In this document: piece after piece, positions 51,858 through 60,711 of the stretch | Layout: every line of letters begins with the position of its first letter | Numbering within the stretch: the stretch's first letter is position 1 | Assembly (NCBI GenBank): GCA_025358925.1 | Contig: JANYHT010000062.1 | Location: 62,001 to 126,000, forward strand | Source of the DNA: Gemmatimonadaceae bacterium | GTDB lineage: Bacteria > Gemmatimonadota > Gemmatimonadetes > Gemmatimonadales > Gemmatimonadaceae | Length of the DNA stretch: 64,000 bases | Direction of reading: 5' to 3' | The notes under the pieces: generated by a model | Database searches by the model: none | Told to the model about the DNA's origin: nothing | The model's input: the letters and a program-made list of their open reading frames with translations, nothing else | Position numbers and translations under genes: made by a program

Positions 51858-53666
51858 ATGATTGAACGCGTATTGCGGCTCACAGCGCTACTCATTGGCC
51901 TGTTGGCATTCCTTGACCCTGCGATTACGTCCGATCGCGCCGGTAAGCCGGACGTTGCGCTCGTGTCATCATTCAGTGACGCGCGAGGACATGACGAGCT
52001 GATGATTCGCACAGAGCGCGCCCTGGCAAAGAATTTTGCCGTGCTGCGTGCGCCGTTCGCGCGCGCTGCGGCCACCGTGGTCGTGGGCGATCGCCTACCA
52101 TCGCGGACGGGAACGCTCGCCTTGCCGCTTTTCGCGGTATTGCCTGACCAAATGGACGCAGTTGTTCGAATCGAGGCGGTGCGTGCACCGCGCACGTCGT
52201 CGAGTGAATCGCGCTTACCTATTGCGGTAGTGTTGCATACGCGTGCGCGTGGCCGTGTGCTCACCGTCACTCTGCGCCAAGGCGCGCTGGTAGTGGATCG
52301 TGTGGTCGACACGCTGACGACTACGAACTCGACGCGCGAAGTCGTGCTCTCGTACATGCCAACCGCCGTTGGAACGACGGTGCTCTCCGTGGTCGCTGAT
52401 GTTGGTGACACGTTACACATGGCGACTACGAGCGTTGTCGTTGATATTCGCGACACGCGGTGGTCCGTCTTAGCGTTCGATGCGAGGCCGTCGTGGACGT
52501 CGACATTTGTTCGGCGCGCCATTGCGCGTGATCGAAGATTTGCAGTGAGTAGCCGCGTTGTAACGTCGCGAAACATCAGCACCGACGCAGGTAACCCACC
52601 GCGCGCGTTTGATGACATTGCGGCACTACTGCGGTTCGATGCCATTGTCATTGGCGCTCCGGAATCCCTGAGTGCGCGTGACATACAAGGACTGGAGCGA
52701 TATCTCCGCCAACGGGGTGGCAGTGTCGTCCTACTGTTTGATCACAACACACTCGGCGCATACTCCACACTGCTCGGCAATATCGAGTGGAGCAAAAGCA
52801 GTAGTGCGACATCCCTTCCTGTAGTGCGATCACGTCGTACAGTCGGTGGCGACACCAGTGGTTTACGCGTCACCGAATTTATGTCACCAATGCAATTGCC
52901 CGAAGGGTCGCGTTCAATAGCAGATGTGCGAACTGGTGCCGACAGCGGCGTGTTACGTGCGCTCGTGTGGCGAACGGCCGTTGGTGCTGGACGAATCCTT
53001 GTCAGTGGCGCGCTCGACGCGTGGCGTTTCCGCGATCCGTTGGTTTCGGGATTTGATCGATTTTGGCAATCGGTTGTTGCAGAGGCGGCAGATGCGTCTC
53101 CGTCGGCGATCGAGATTCGCACGGTCACTCGGTCGACGACCCCCAACGAATGGATCGATCTGTCCGTTACGCTGCGTGAGGCCGCGTTGTCTGACGCTGC
53201 GGTTTGGTCGCATTCGGCACTTCCGTCTTCGCGTGCGTTTGCACGAGCATCTGTGTCTGCCCACATCACATCGCACGCGTTTCCTCGCGTTGCCGTTCGA
53301 CTTTGGCCGGACGGATCGATCGGCGGGTTTCGTGGATCTTTCCGTGCACCTGGTGTGGTGGGTCACTATTACATCGCCGTTACTGCTGGTGACCTGCTCG
53401 ATTCAGTGCCGATCGTTGTCGCGAGGGCGCCTGCAGTGGCGAGTGCTGAGCAACGCGAATTGCTGCGATCGATGGCGATTGCTGGTGGCGGTTTCGCGGT
53501 TGACGTAGCACAGTTGGATAGTGTGTCGTCCGCAATTCTTAGCGCCGCAGTGCCAGCGACGCGTGCTGAAACGTGGCATCCCATGCGATCCGCTTGGTGG
53601 CTCGTCCCCTTTGCACTGTTACTGAGCGCTGAGTGGTGGTTACGTCGCCGCCAAGGGCTCGCGTAA
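51858..53666 (+). CDS. Membrane protein with GATase-like domain, MoxR cluster
   Basis: 602 residues. An N-terminal helix (VLRLTALLIGLLAFLDPAIT), a beta-rich region, then a class-I glutamine-amidotransferase-like segment (LLRFDAIVIGAPESLSARDI then QGLERYLRQRGGSVVLLFD) without an evident catalytic Cys. A C-terminal Ig-like part and a final membrane helix (AWWLVPFALLLSAEWWLRRR) follow. The RxDAxVxxxP...L...YLxxGGxVVLL pattern resembles proteins found beside BatA/VWA genes in other bacteria, where the domain is probably for binding. Function unknown. ATG 51858 lies two bases after the preceding stop. Confidence 0.78.
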   Translation: MIERVLRLTALLIGLLAFLDPAITSDRAGKPDVALVSSFSDARGHDELMIRTERALAKNFAVLRAPFARAAATVVVGDRLPSRTGTLALPLFAVLPDQMDAVVRIEAVRAPRTSSSESRLPIAVVLHTRARGRVLTVTLRQGALVVDRVVDTLTTTNSTREVVLSYMPTAVGTTVLSVVADVGDTLHMATTSVVVDIRDTRWSVLAFDARPSWTSTFVRRAIARDRRFAVSSRVVTSRNISTDAGNPPRAFDDIAALLRFDAIVIGAPESLSARDIQGLERYLRQRGGSVVLLFDHNTLGAYSTLLGNIEWSKSSSATSLPVVRSRRTVGGDTSGLRVTEFMSPMQLPEGSRSIADVRTGADSGVLRALVWRTAVGAGRILVSGALDAWRFRDPLVSGFDRFWQSVVAEAADASPSAIEIRTVTRSTTPNEWIDLSVTLREAALSDAAVWSHSALPSSRAFARASVSAHITSHAFPRVAVRLWPDGSIGGFRGSFRAPGVVGHYYIAVTAGDLLDSVPIVVARAPAVASAEQRELLRSMAIAGGGFAVDVAQLDSVSSAILSAAVPATRAETWHPMRSAWWLVPFALLLSAEWWLRRRQGLA

Positions 53667-53731
53667 GCGCTGTGACCGCCGTGCTGTTCAATTTTTGGCA
53701 GCGATCGTCGTCCTTGTACCCTGTGCCGCCT

Positions 53732-55156
53732 ATGTATACTCGAGAAGAAGCGAAGCGCATTACCGATAAGGTCATCAACATGGCGAAAGCCGACTCCGTC
53801 GAGGTGGTGCTCACGGGCGGTGAACGCTCCGGCACTCGCTGGGCCAATTCGTCGATTACGACGAACTTGGTGCAGTACGACCGTCAGCTCAACGTGACCG
53901 TGCGTGTGGGGCAAAAAACTGGCACGGCCAACACGCGTGACTTTAGCGACGCTGGTCTGCAGACGATGGTGGAGGACGCGGTGACTGCAGCGCAAGCGGC
54001 GCCAGACACGCCAACGTTTGCTGAGTTACTGGGCGCACAAGAATACGTACTCGTGGATGCGGCACTACCAGACATGGTCAACTTTGGGCCAGCGCAGCGT
54101 GCGCGCATGGTGCGCGACAGCATCGACATTGCCGAAAAAAAGGGTGTGCTTGGCGCCGGATATATACCAAAAATTGATCAGACCAACTGCACCGCAAATT
54201 CGAAGGGACTTTTCGCGTATTATCGCAATGTCGAAACGGGGTTCGTGTTGACGTGTCGCATGCCTGACGGTAGTGGCTCGGGTTGGTCTGGCACCACCGG
54301 CATCAAAGACATTCACATGATCGACGCAAAGGCGTTGACGGATGTTGCGGCAGCGAAAGCGCTGAAAAGTCGTAACGCGAAAGCGCTCGAACCAGGTCGG
54401 TACACCGTCATTCTAGAACCGCGTGCAAATGCGCGATTCCTTTCGTTGATGACAAACATCTTCAATGCACCAGGTGGCCGCGGTGGATTCCCCGGCGGCG
54501 GTGGTGGTGGTGGTGGACTGCCACCCGGTGTTGATCCAACAGTCGTTGGTGGACCTCCCGGCGGCGGTGGCGGTGGCGGCGGCGGCGCATTTGGTGGCGG
54601 CGCTGGCAATTTTCTCAAAGACAGGAAGGTCGGCGACAAAATTTTCAGCGATCTCTTTTCGCTCAAAAGTGACGTTGGCAATGCCGTGCTGCGTCAATCA
54701 ACGATGCTCGGCGACAACAAACCTGCAAAAGCGGTCCAATGGGTGGAGAAAGGACTGCTACGTAATCTTGGCGCCGGTCAGCCTGCGAACGTCAACATGA
54801 GCCTCGTGCAAGAGGGCTCTGATCTGTCGGTCGAAGACATGATTAAACAGACGCGTCGTGGATTACTGGTCACCTTCTTTTGGTACATTCGCGGCGTGCC
54901 GGCCGAAGGACAACCGCTGTTGAACACGGGCATGACGCGCGACGGATTGTTTCTGATCGAGAACGGTGAAATTGTGTCACCCGTGCAGAATTTTCGCTGG
55001 AACATGAGCCCACTTGTTGGCTACAACAACCTTTCGCTCGTCGGCAAGCCGGTGCCGATGCATCTTGGCGAATCGTATGACGGCGGCAATGCGGCGCTCG
55101 TACCACCGGTGCGTATCGAAGAGTTTTATATGACCTCCGTCTCGCCGGCCGTTTGA
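53732..55156 (+). CDS. TldE/PmbA-type subunit of a metalloprotease, with glycine-rich insert
   Basis: 474 residues. This is a PmbA/TldE-like protein: AKRITDKVINMAKADSVEVV, RWANSSITTNLVQYDRQLNV, AYYRNVETGFVLTCRMPDGS, IDAKALTDVAAAKAL, PGRYTVILEPRANARFLSLM and the end NFRWNMSPLVGYNNLSLVG. TldE pairs with TldD. Residues about 248-293 are almost pure Gly/Pro (GGFPGGGGGGGGLPPG and similar) inside the domain. No signal peptide is visible, so a cytoplasmic location is likely unless the true start is upstream. ATG 53732 is the natural start; the longer frame overlaps the previous gene. Confidence 0.9.
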   Translation: MYTREEAKRITDKVINMAKADSVEVVLTGGERSGTRWANSSITTNLVQYDRQLNVTVRVGQKTGTANTRDFSDAGLQTMVEDAVTAAQAAPDTPTFAELLGAQEYVLVDAALPDMVNFGPAQRARMVRDSIDIAEKKGVLGAGYIPKIDQTNCTANSKGLFAYYRNVETGFVLTCRMPDGSGSGWSGTTGIKDIHMIDAKALTDVAAAKALKSRNAKALEPGRYTVILEPRANARFLSLMTNIFNAPGGRGGFPGGGGGGGGLPPGVDPTVVGGPPGGGGGGGGGAFGGGAGNFLKDRKVGDKIFSDLFSLKSDVGNAVLRQSTMLGDNKPAKAVQWVEKGLLRNLGAGQPANVNMSLVQEGSDLSVEDMIKQTRRGLLVTFFWYIRGVPAEGQPLLNTGMTRDGLFLIENGEIVSPVQNFRWNMSPLVGYNNLSLVGKPVPMHLGESYDGGNAALVPPVRIEEFYMTSVSPAV

Positions 55157-55196
55157 TGCCGCGTGTATTTCGCACAAATATTGCTAGGACACTCGC

Positions 55197-56876
55197 ATGA
55201 GCCCAACACGTCGTGATTTTTTGAAGGGCGTCGGTGCCACCACGGCCGCTATGGCGTTCTACTCGCATGATCTCGTCGCAGAAATTGTTGCGACGTCGCC
55301 GCAAGGGCGCGTGCGCGATTCAAAATTCAAAGGCATGGCCGACATTGTGCTCGGCGAAGCGAAGTTGGCGGGCTGTACTTATGCCGATGTGCGCTTCACG
55401 ATGACGTCGAGCGTGCCCGGTGGTATGGCCAACTTCCGTATTGATGCCACTGGTGCCGGTACCGGCGCTGGAGGCGCGCGTGGCGGTGGAGGCGGTGGAG
55501 CCGGGGGCCGTGGTGGTGGACGCGGAGGCCGCGGCGGTGTCGGCATTCCCACCGAAGCGGACCGTCAGGCCGGTGGATTTGGCGTACGCGTGATACACAG
55601 TGGAGTATGGGGTTTCGCGAGCAGCCCCATCGTGACGGAAGATGAGATACGCCGCGTGTCGCGTGTCGCCATCGAAGTGGCCAAGGCCAGCGCGATTGCG
55701 AAAAAACAGGATCTGCGGCTCGCGCCCGTTCCGCCGTACGTGGCGAACTACGTCACACCGATGAAGAAGCATCCAACATCAGTGTCTGCGACAGATAAAC
55801 AGAATTGGGCACAAGCGATCGCCGACAAAGCGAGCGCCGTGAAGGGCGTGACTGGTGTGAACGTGTCCGCGAATCACGGCTACGAGTGGCGGTATTTCGC
55901 ATCGAGCGTTGGTTCGTACATCGAACAGGAATTGTTTACCACTACGCCAACGCTGAGCGTGACAGCGAAAGTTGGCGACGTGACGAAGACGCGAAATTAT
56001 CCCGGCGTCGCAGGCTGCGGCGGTTGGGAATTTGCCGAAGAGTCGGATTTGCTCGCGCAGGCCGAAAAAGTCGCGACCGATGCGGTGGAGATGTGCACGG
56101 CCAAGCCACTGGGCGGCAGCGGATTAAAGGATCTGATTCTTTCGCCGTCGCACGCAATGTTGACGATCCACGAGATTGTGGCGCACGCCACCGAAGTAGA
56201 TCGCATTGTTGGTTACGAAGCGAACTACGCCGGCACGAGTTTTGTAAAATTGTCGGACGTCGGAAAGTTGAAGTACGGCTCGAAACACATGAACATCACG
56301 GCGGACAAAACAAGTTCGGGTTTGGGCACCGCCGGCTATGACGACGACGGCGTGAAGGGCATGAAGTGGCCACTCATTCGCGAAGGGATGCTGGTCGGCT
56401 TGCAGACGAATCGCGAAACGGCACATCTCGTTGGCGAAGATTTTAGCCGTGGCTGCACGTTTGGTAACTCGTGGCGTGACTATCCATTTCTGCGCATGCC
56501 CAACGTGCACCTTGAGCCTGGGCCAGCCAACTCACCAACGCGCGATGCTCTCATTGCCGATGTGAAAAACGGGGTGATGATCGATGGACGCGGTAGCTAC
56601 TCCATTGACCAGCAGCGCTACAACGGTCAATTCGGCGGCCACATTTTTTGGGAAATTAAGAACGGAAAGATCACGCGCCAGTGTACCGACGTGACGTACA
56701 ACGCGATCACAACCGATTTTTGGAAGAATCTCGACGGTATCACTGGACCGAACGAGTGGCAGATGCACGGAACCGGCGGCGATGCGAAGGGTCAGCCGAC
56801 ACAGACCAATAGCATTTCGCACGGCTCACCGTGGATGCTCATTCGCAAAATGATGGTGGGCGCCGCGTTCGACTAA
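55197..56876 (+). CDS. TldD-type metalloprotease with Tat signal and glycine-rich insert
   Basis: 559 residues. A twin-arginine signal starts MSPTRRDFLKGVGATTAAMA, so the protein is probably folded before export. The TldD core follows with the zinc motif HExxxH as HEIVAH (H325, E326, H330), then EVDRIVGYEANYAGTSFVKL and YDDDGVKGMKWPLIREGMLV. TldD/TldE heterodimers degrade or trim unfolded peptides, including microcin precursors. Residues 86-116 are Gly/Arg-rich (GGARGGGGGGAGGRGGGRGG). It lies 40 bases after tldE. Both catalytic and C-terminal parts look intact, so it should be active. Confidence 0.93.
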   Translation: MSPTRRDFLKGVGATTAAMAFYSHDLVAEIVATSPQGRVRDSKFKGMADIVLGEAKLAGCTYADVRFTMTSSVPGGMANFRIDATGAGTGAGGARGGGGGGAGGRGGGRGGRGGVGIPTEADRQAGGFGVRVIHSGVWGFASSPIVTEDEIRRVSRVAIEVAKASAIAKKQDLRLAPVPPYVANYVTPMKKHPTSVSATDKQNWAQAIADKASAVKGVTGVNVSANHGYEWRYFASSVGSYIEQELFTTTPTLSVTAKVGDVTKTRNYPGVAGCGGWEFAEESDLLAQAEKVATDAVEMCTAKPLGGSGLKDLILSPSHAMLTIHEIVAHATEVDRIVGYEANYAGTSFVKLSDVGKLKYGSKHMNITADKTSSGLGTAGYDDDGVKGMKWPLIREGMLVGLQTNRETAHLVGEDFSRGCTFGNSWRDYPFLRMPNVHLEPGPANSPTRDALIADVKNGVMIDGRGSYSIDQQRYNGQFGGHIFWEIKNGKITRQCTDVTYNAITTDFWKNLDGITGPNEWQMHGTGGDAKGQPTQTNSISHGSPWMLIRKMMVGAAFD

Positions 56877-56903
56877 GTGTTTGCTGTAGCTCTTCACCAC
56901 ACT

Positions 56904-57584
56904 TCAGGTCATCGCATACACGACGAGGTTCACCGCGAACTTCGTGTTATCCGATGACCTGAAGCGTTTATTGCGCCAGCTGTAGTCCCACTCGCACCCG
57001 TAGTCCTTGCTTGAATAGACAACACCGAGTCGACCGTTGCGTTCGATGCCCTGTAATGCATCGTGTACGATGTTGTCACCCCATCCGTTTAACTCGTGAC
57101 TCGTTTGCGGCGGTCCGTCGGGAAATTTGAAGAACGCAGAGTACAACGGATGTCGATTTGAAATTTTCGCCATCACGTCGGTCCCAGTGCCAAACGCCCG
57201 TTGCATCTCCACCGCAAACGATCTGGCGTACAAGCCGTTCACGTCGTGATTACAATCGTCGGAAAAAAGCAGTCCGCCGTTTTCGACGTAACGCACGAGG
57301 CCTGCGCGTTCCCGCTCGCTAAAGCGCACGAGCTTGTGCCCCGTCATGAACAGAAATGGGAACGCTTGCAGTTCGGCCGAGTCTGCAGTGATGACGACTT
57401 CCTTCTGTTGTACCGGGATTTCGGTGTACTGCACGACTGCATCGAGTACGTTCGCGCACACTTTCGGATTGTAATCCCAGTCGCCAGAGTCGTAGCGCAA
57501 CCGCGCGAACGCAAACTCGAAGGAGGGTAGCTTCGTGGCGACCGTTGCCGCTGCCAAGCTGAGAAGAAAGTTGCGACGGTCCAT
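56904..57584 (-). CDS. DUF4159 protein with Tat-like signal
   Basis: 226 residues. The N-terminus MDRRNFLLSLAAATVATKLP is a good twin-arginine signal. The rest matches DUF4159: FEFAFARLRYDSGDWDYNPK, FLFMTGHKLVRFSERERAGL, VRYVENGGLLFSDDCNHDVN, SFAVEMQRAF and GVVYSSKDYGCEWDYSW. The fold is GATase-like. DUF4159 genes are usually part of MoxR/VWA clusters, so its position at the end of this one, though on the opposite strand, fits. It is convergent with tldD by 27 bases and shares its strand with the GH18 gene. Confidence 0.88.
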   Translation of the reverse strand: MDRRNFLLSLAAATVATKLPSFEFAFARLRYDSGDWDYNPKVCANVLDAVVQYTEIPVQQKEVVITADSAELQAFPFLFMTGHKLVRFSERERAGLVRYVENGGLLFSDDCNHDVNGLYARSFAVEMQRAFGTGTDVMAKISNRHPLYSAFFKFPDGPPQTSHELNGWGDNIVHDALQGIERNGRLGVVYSSKDYGCEWDYSWRNKRFRSSDNTKFAVNLVVYAMT

Positions 57585-57611
57585 ATTCGAAACCTAACAA
57601 GTGTCGTAGCC

Positions 57612-58643
57612 TTACCGCCAAACCCGCGCATCCTCCAACCCTAGCACCCACACCGAATACCCACGCAGGTGATAGTCGCTCACCAACTTTCGCTTTGCTG
57701 CAAATGCGCGCGCATCTTCCAACCACAAATGCTCAAATACGCCAGCGTTCTCCCACATGGCGAATGGCGCCTTTTGCGTGTCGTCCCAGCGCGCCTTTTG
57801 TCCATGTTGCACAAGAAGACTCTCGCCCTTTGAGAAACTGATGTCGCTACCGCTCATGCGTGGCCCGTTGCGCCATTCCCACGTGGGATACCAATAGTCC
57901 GAATAGCTCGGGATGCCGAGTGAGATTTTTTGTGGCGGTACGCCCAGCGACAATACGAAATCCAAACACGCTTTGATCCAGGGGAAACCGCCAACTGGAC
58001 CCGCCGGAGATCCTCCGGTGTGTTGCGCATACGTCATGTACGACATGAAATCGAGCGTATCGGCCAACGCTTTGTAGTCGTAAACGCCGCGCCAGTTGTC
58101 GTAAATCCAACGATGGTACGACGTTGGTCCAGGATCGTCCGACGTCCGCGGTACGACCGCCGCCGACAACGTACACCCAGCATGATGTACGCTGTCCACC
58201 GACTCGCGGACGAACGATGTGAACGCATCACGATCGGAGACATGCACATTTTCAATGTCGAATTGAATGCCGTCGAGATGCTGATCCCGACAAAGTTCGG
58301 CCAAACTGTGTATCGCGTTTGTACGCGCTGACGACACAGTGAGCACACGATGCATTAGTGCTTGGTCAAATCCCGGATTCATCACGAGCGGCACCAGTTT
58401 CACACCACGGGCCCGCGCCGTTGTCACGACACGCGCGTCAAGCGAACCGTGAATTCCGCCCACGGTATCAAACCCAAACACTTGAGGCGACACGATGGAG
58501 ATGCGCGACGCGTGGACCAGAAACGCTTGCGTACTCTGCTCGGAGGGCGTCGAATACCAGAGCGCCTCGATTGGTTGGGCGGAGACTGGCGGTGCGACGA
58601 CCAGCGCGAACCAAACCGACCGATGCAGGCGAAATATCCTCAC
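57612..58643 (-). CDS. Exported glycoside hydrolase family 18 protein
   Basis: 343 residues with signal peptide (VWFALVVAPPVSA). The GH18 signature DGxxxDxE reads DGIQFDIEN with catalytic E131. Other marks are SIVSPQVFGFDTVGGIHGSL, LDFMSYMTYAQHTGGSPAGP and GYSVWVLGLEDARVW. The branch resembles spore-type YaaH/ chitinase-like proteins that cut chitin or peptidoglycan glycan strands (N-acetylglucosamine substrates). It probably acts in the periplasm or outside the cell. The DUF4159 gene follows after 27 bases. Confidence 0.9.
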   Translation of the reverse strand: MRIFRLHRSVWFALVVAPPVSAQPIEALWYSTPSEQSTQAFLVHASRISIVSPQVFGFDTVGGIHGSLDARVVTTARARGVKLVPLVMNPGFDQALMHRVLTVSSARTNAIHSLAELCRDQHLDGIQFDIENVHVSDRDAFTSFVRESVDSVHHAGCTLSAAVVPRTSDDPGPTSYHRWIYDNWRGVYDYKALADTLDFMSYMTYAQHTGGSPAGPVGGFPWIKACLDFVLSLGVPPQKISLGIPSYSDYWYPTWEWRNGPRMSGSDISFSKGESLLVQHGQKARWDDTQKAPFAMWENAGVFEHLWLEDARAFAAKRKLVSDYHLRGYSVWVLGLEDARVWR

Positions 58644-58750
58644 GCTTCCTTCCTTGGTGATGTGTTGCTGTGAAAACTACGTCGCGGTTGCGCACTTGCC
58701 GTTCTTGCGCGCTCGCTTTCTCTTCCAACTAGCCTCTAACCCCCCATGTG

Positions 58751-60058
58751 ATGCGATTCGCCGTGCACCCGTTGTTTCACTCGTTCGTGCTTTCAGCCCT
58801 TGTCGCGACAACAGCTGTTGCGCAATCCATGCCTCGTGCCGTAGCTGCGCGAGGTGTGCAGGCCGCGCCGATCACGCTGCGCGCCGCCCGAATCCTCGAC
58901 GGCTCCGGACACGTGCTCCAAAACGTGGACATTGTCATTGAAAACGGACGCATCGCTCGACTCACGCCATCGACGGGTCCGTTACCGCCCGGCGCCATAG
59001 ATTTGCGCACGCGCACGGTCCTCCCAGGGCTCATCGATACCCACGTGCACCTCGGTTGGTATATCAACGACCAGGGTCGGCTCCACGCGACTGGAGACGG
59101 CGACACACCGGCCGTATCTTCGCTCAATCAAGCCGGCAACGCGTGGGCGACATTGCGCGCAGGTTTCACCACGGTGCAAAGTGTTGGCGAACCAGAAAAC
59201 GGACCGTTGCGCGATGCCATTAATCGTGGGGTCATACCCGGTCCCCGCGTGCTCACCTCGCTCGGCTCACTGAACGAAACTACGAAGGGTGGATCTCCGG
59301 ATTCCTTGCGCGCGAGTGTGCGACAATTTAAATCACGCGGCGCAGATCTGATCAAAATCTTTGCGTCGAAGTCCATTCGAGACGGCGGCGAAGCGACCAT
59401 GACGGATGAACAACTCGCCGCCGCGTGCAGTGAGGCAAAATCCGTCGGACTGCGAACGTTAGTGCATGCGCATTCTGCGGAGTCCGTACAACGCGCGGCT
59501 CGCGCGGGGTGTACGCAGGTCGAACACGGTGTGTTTGCCGATAATGCGACGCGCGCACTGATGGTATCGCGTGGCACGTATTTCGATCCCCAATGCGGCC
59601 TCGTGTTTCACAATTACCTCGACAATAAACCATGGTTTGACGGCATCGGTAATTACAATGCCGTTGGGTTCGCGTCGATGGAAAAAGCGCTGCCGCTGGC
59701 CGAGTCTGGCATTGGACTGGCCAGTCGCACGGCGAACTTGAAGTTGGTGTTCGGCACCGACGCAGTGGCGGGTGCGCACGGTCGCAACGCGGAAGAGCTC
59801 GTGTGTCGCGTACGAAAGGGTGGCCAGTCCGCAACGGATGCGATCGTCAGCGCAACGTCGCGCGCAGCAGAATCGATGGCGTTAGGTAACGAGATCGGTC
59901 GCATCGCCGTTGGATTCGCCGCCGATATCATCGCGACGAACGGCGATCCGTCGGTGGAGATTGAGGCAACGCAACGTGTGTCGTTTGTGATGCGCTCCGG
60001 GATCGTATATCGCAACGATGCCGCGGCCCAAGCGCATACGCGACAGACGCGCAAATGA
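58751..60058 (+). CDS. Exported amidohydrolase (imidazolonepropionase-like)
   Basis: 435 residues. Signal peptide MRFAVHPLFHSFVLSALVAT then TAVAQ. The metal-dependent hydrolase core is clear: TVLPGLIDTHVHLGWYINDQ (HxH), ADLIKIFASKS (bridging lysine), LVHAHSAESVQRAARAGCTQ and VEHG (two His), and LVFGTDAVAGAHG (Asp). The exported sub-branch usually hydrolyses dipeptides or cyclic amides. ATG 58751 follows a GTG, also in frame. The stop overlaps the start of the next gene (ATGA). It is probably periplasmic. Confidence 0.9.
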   Translation: MRFAVHPLFHSFVLSALVATTAVAQSMPRAVAARGVQAAPITLRAARILDGSGHVLQNVDIVIENGRIARLTPSTGPLPPGAIDLRTRTVLPGLIDTHVHLGWYINDQGRLHATGDGDTPAVSSLNQAGNAWATLRAGFTTVQSVGEPENGPLRDAINRGVIPGPRVLTSLGSLNETTKGGSPDSLRASVRQFKSRGADLIKIFASKSIRDGGEATMTDEQLAAACSEAKSVGLRTLVHAHSAESVQRAARAGCTQVEHGVFADNATRALMVSRGTYFDPQCGLVFHNYLDNKPWFDGIGNYNAVGFASMEKALPLAESGIGLASRTANLKLVFGTDAVAGAHGRNAEELVCRVRKGGQSATDAIVSATSRAAESMALGNEIGRIAVGFAADIIATNGDPSVEIEATQRVSFVMRSGIVYRNDAAAQAHTRQTRK

Positions 60059-60711
60059 GCGAAACTTCGCGTCGTACATTTCTAAAGACAGCCACTGCGA
60101 TCGCGGCGGGGTCCGCGACGGCGGGCTTGGTCGCAACAACCGTCGGTGCCTGTGCTCCCACAACAAACGGCGATACATCCGTTGCTCGCACGGCGTCCGC
60201 GCGTGTTACTGGTTTCAATCGCGCGCAGCTTGACGCATTAGGTGAGGTGATGTTGCCCTCGTCACTCGGTATGAGTGTACGCGCAGCGGCGGTTACAGCC
60301 TTTGTCACGTGGATCGATGCATACGAACCTGTGGCTGAAGAGATGCACGGATACGGTTATGCGGACGTGCGATACTTGCCGCCGGATCCGGCACCAGCGT
60401 GGCGCGCGCAACTGGACGGACTTGATATCCTCGCGCGTAAGTCTCGGGGGAAGGCGTTTGTTGCCTTAGACGTGACGTCTCGTGAACGCATCGTTGCGGC
60501 CGCATTGCGTACGTCGCGCAGTGATCGGTTGCCGTCGCCGCTCGCCGCGTCGCACATTGCCTTGGCCTTACTCGCACACTGGGCATCGAGCCCATCTGCT
60601 TGGAATCTCGCACTGGGCGTTGACGTAACGCCGAGCAGTTGTCGCCTGCTGAACGATGCGTTGCGGAAGCCGCTTCCCATAGCGGGAACGGCCGGAGCAA
60701 CGAGCGCATGA
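60055..60711 (+). CDS. Gluconate 2-dehydrogenase subunit 3-like protein with Tat signal
   Basis: 218 residues. The N-terminus MSETSRRTFLKTATAIAAGS is a twin-arginine signal followed by TVGACAPTT, a lipobox-like cysteine. The domain begins FNRAQLDALGEVMLPSSLGM and matches the small gluconate-2-dehydrogenase subunit 3 family, which escorts the GMC flavoprotein through the Tat route. It overlaps the amidohydrolase stop and the GMC start (both ATGA), so the three are translated as one block. The large subunit has no signal, as expected for a hitch-hiker. Confidence 0.88.
   Translation: MSETSRRTFLKTATAIAAGSATAGLVATTVGACAPTTNGDTSVARTASARVTGFNRAQLDALGEVMLPSSLGMSVRAAAVTAFVTWIDAYEPVAEEMHGYGYADVRYLPPDPAPAWRAQLDGLDILARKSRGKAFVALDVTSRERIVAAALRTSRSDRLPSPLAASHIALALLAHWASSPSAWNLALGVDVTPSSCRLLNDALRKPLPIAGTAGATSA

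Noticed and set aside
53633-53731. Extended TldE N-terminus that might supply an export signal.
   Set aside because: It overlaps the end of the preceding gene and lacks a normal signal-peptide pattern.
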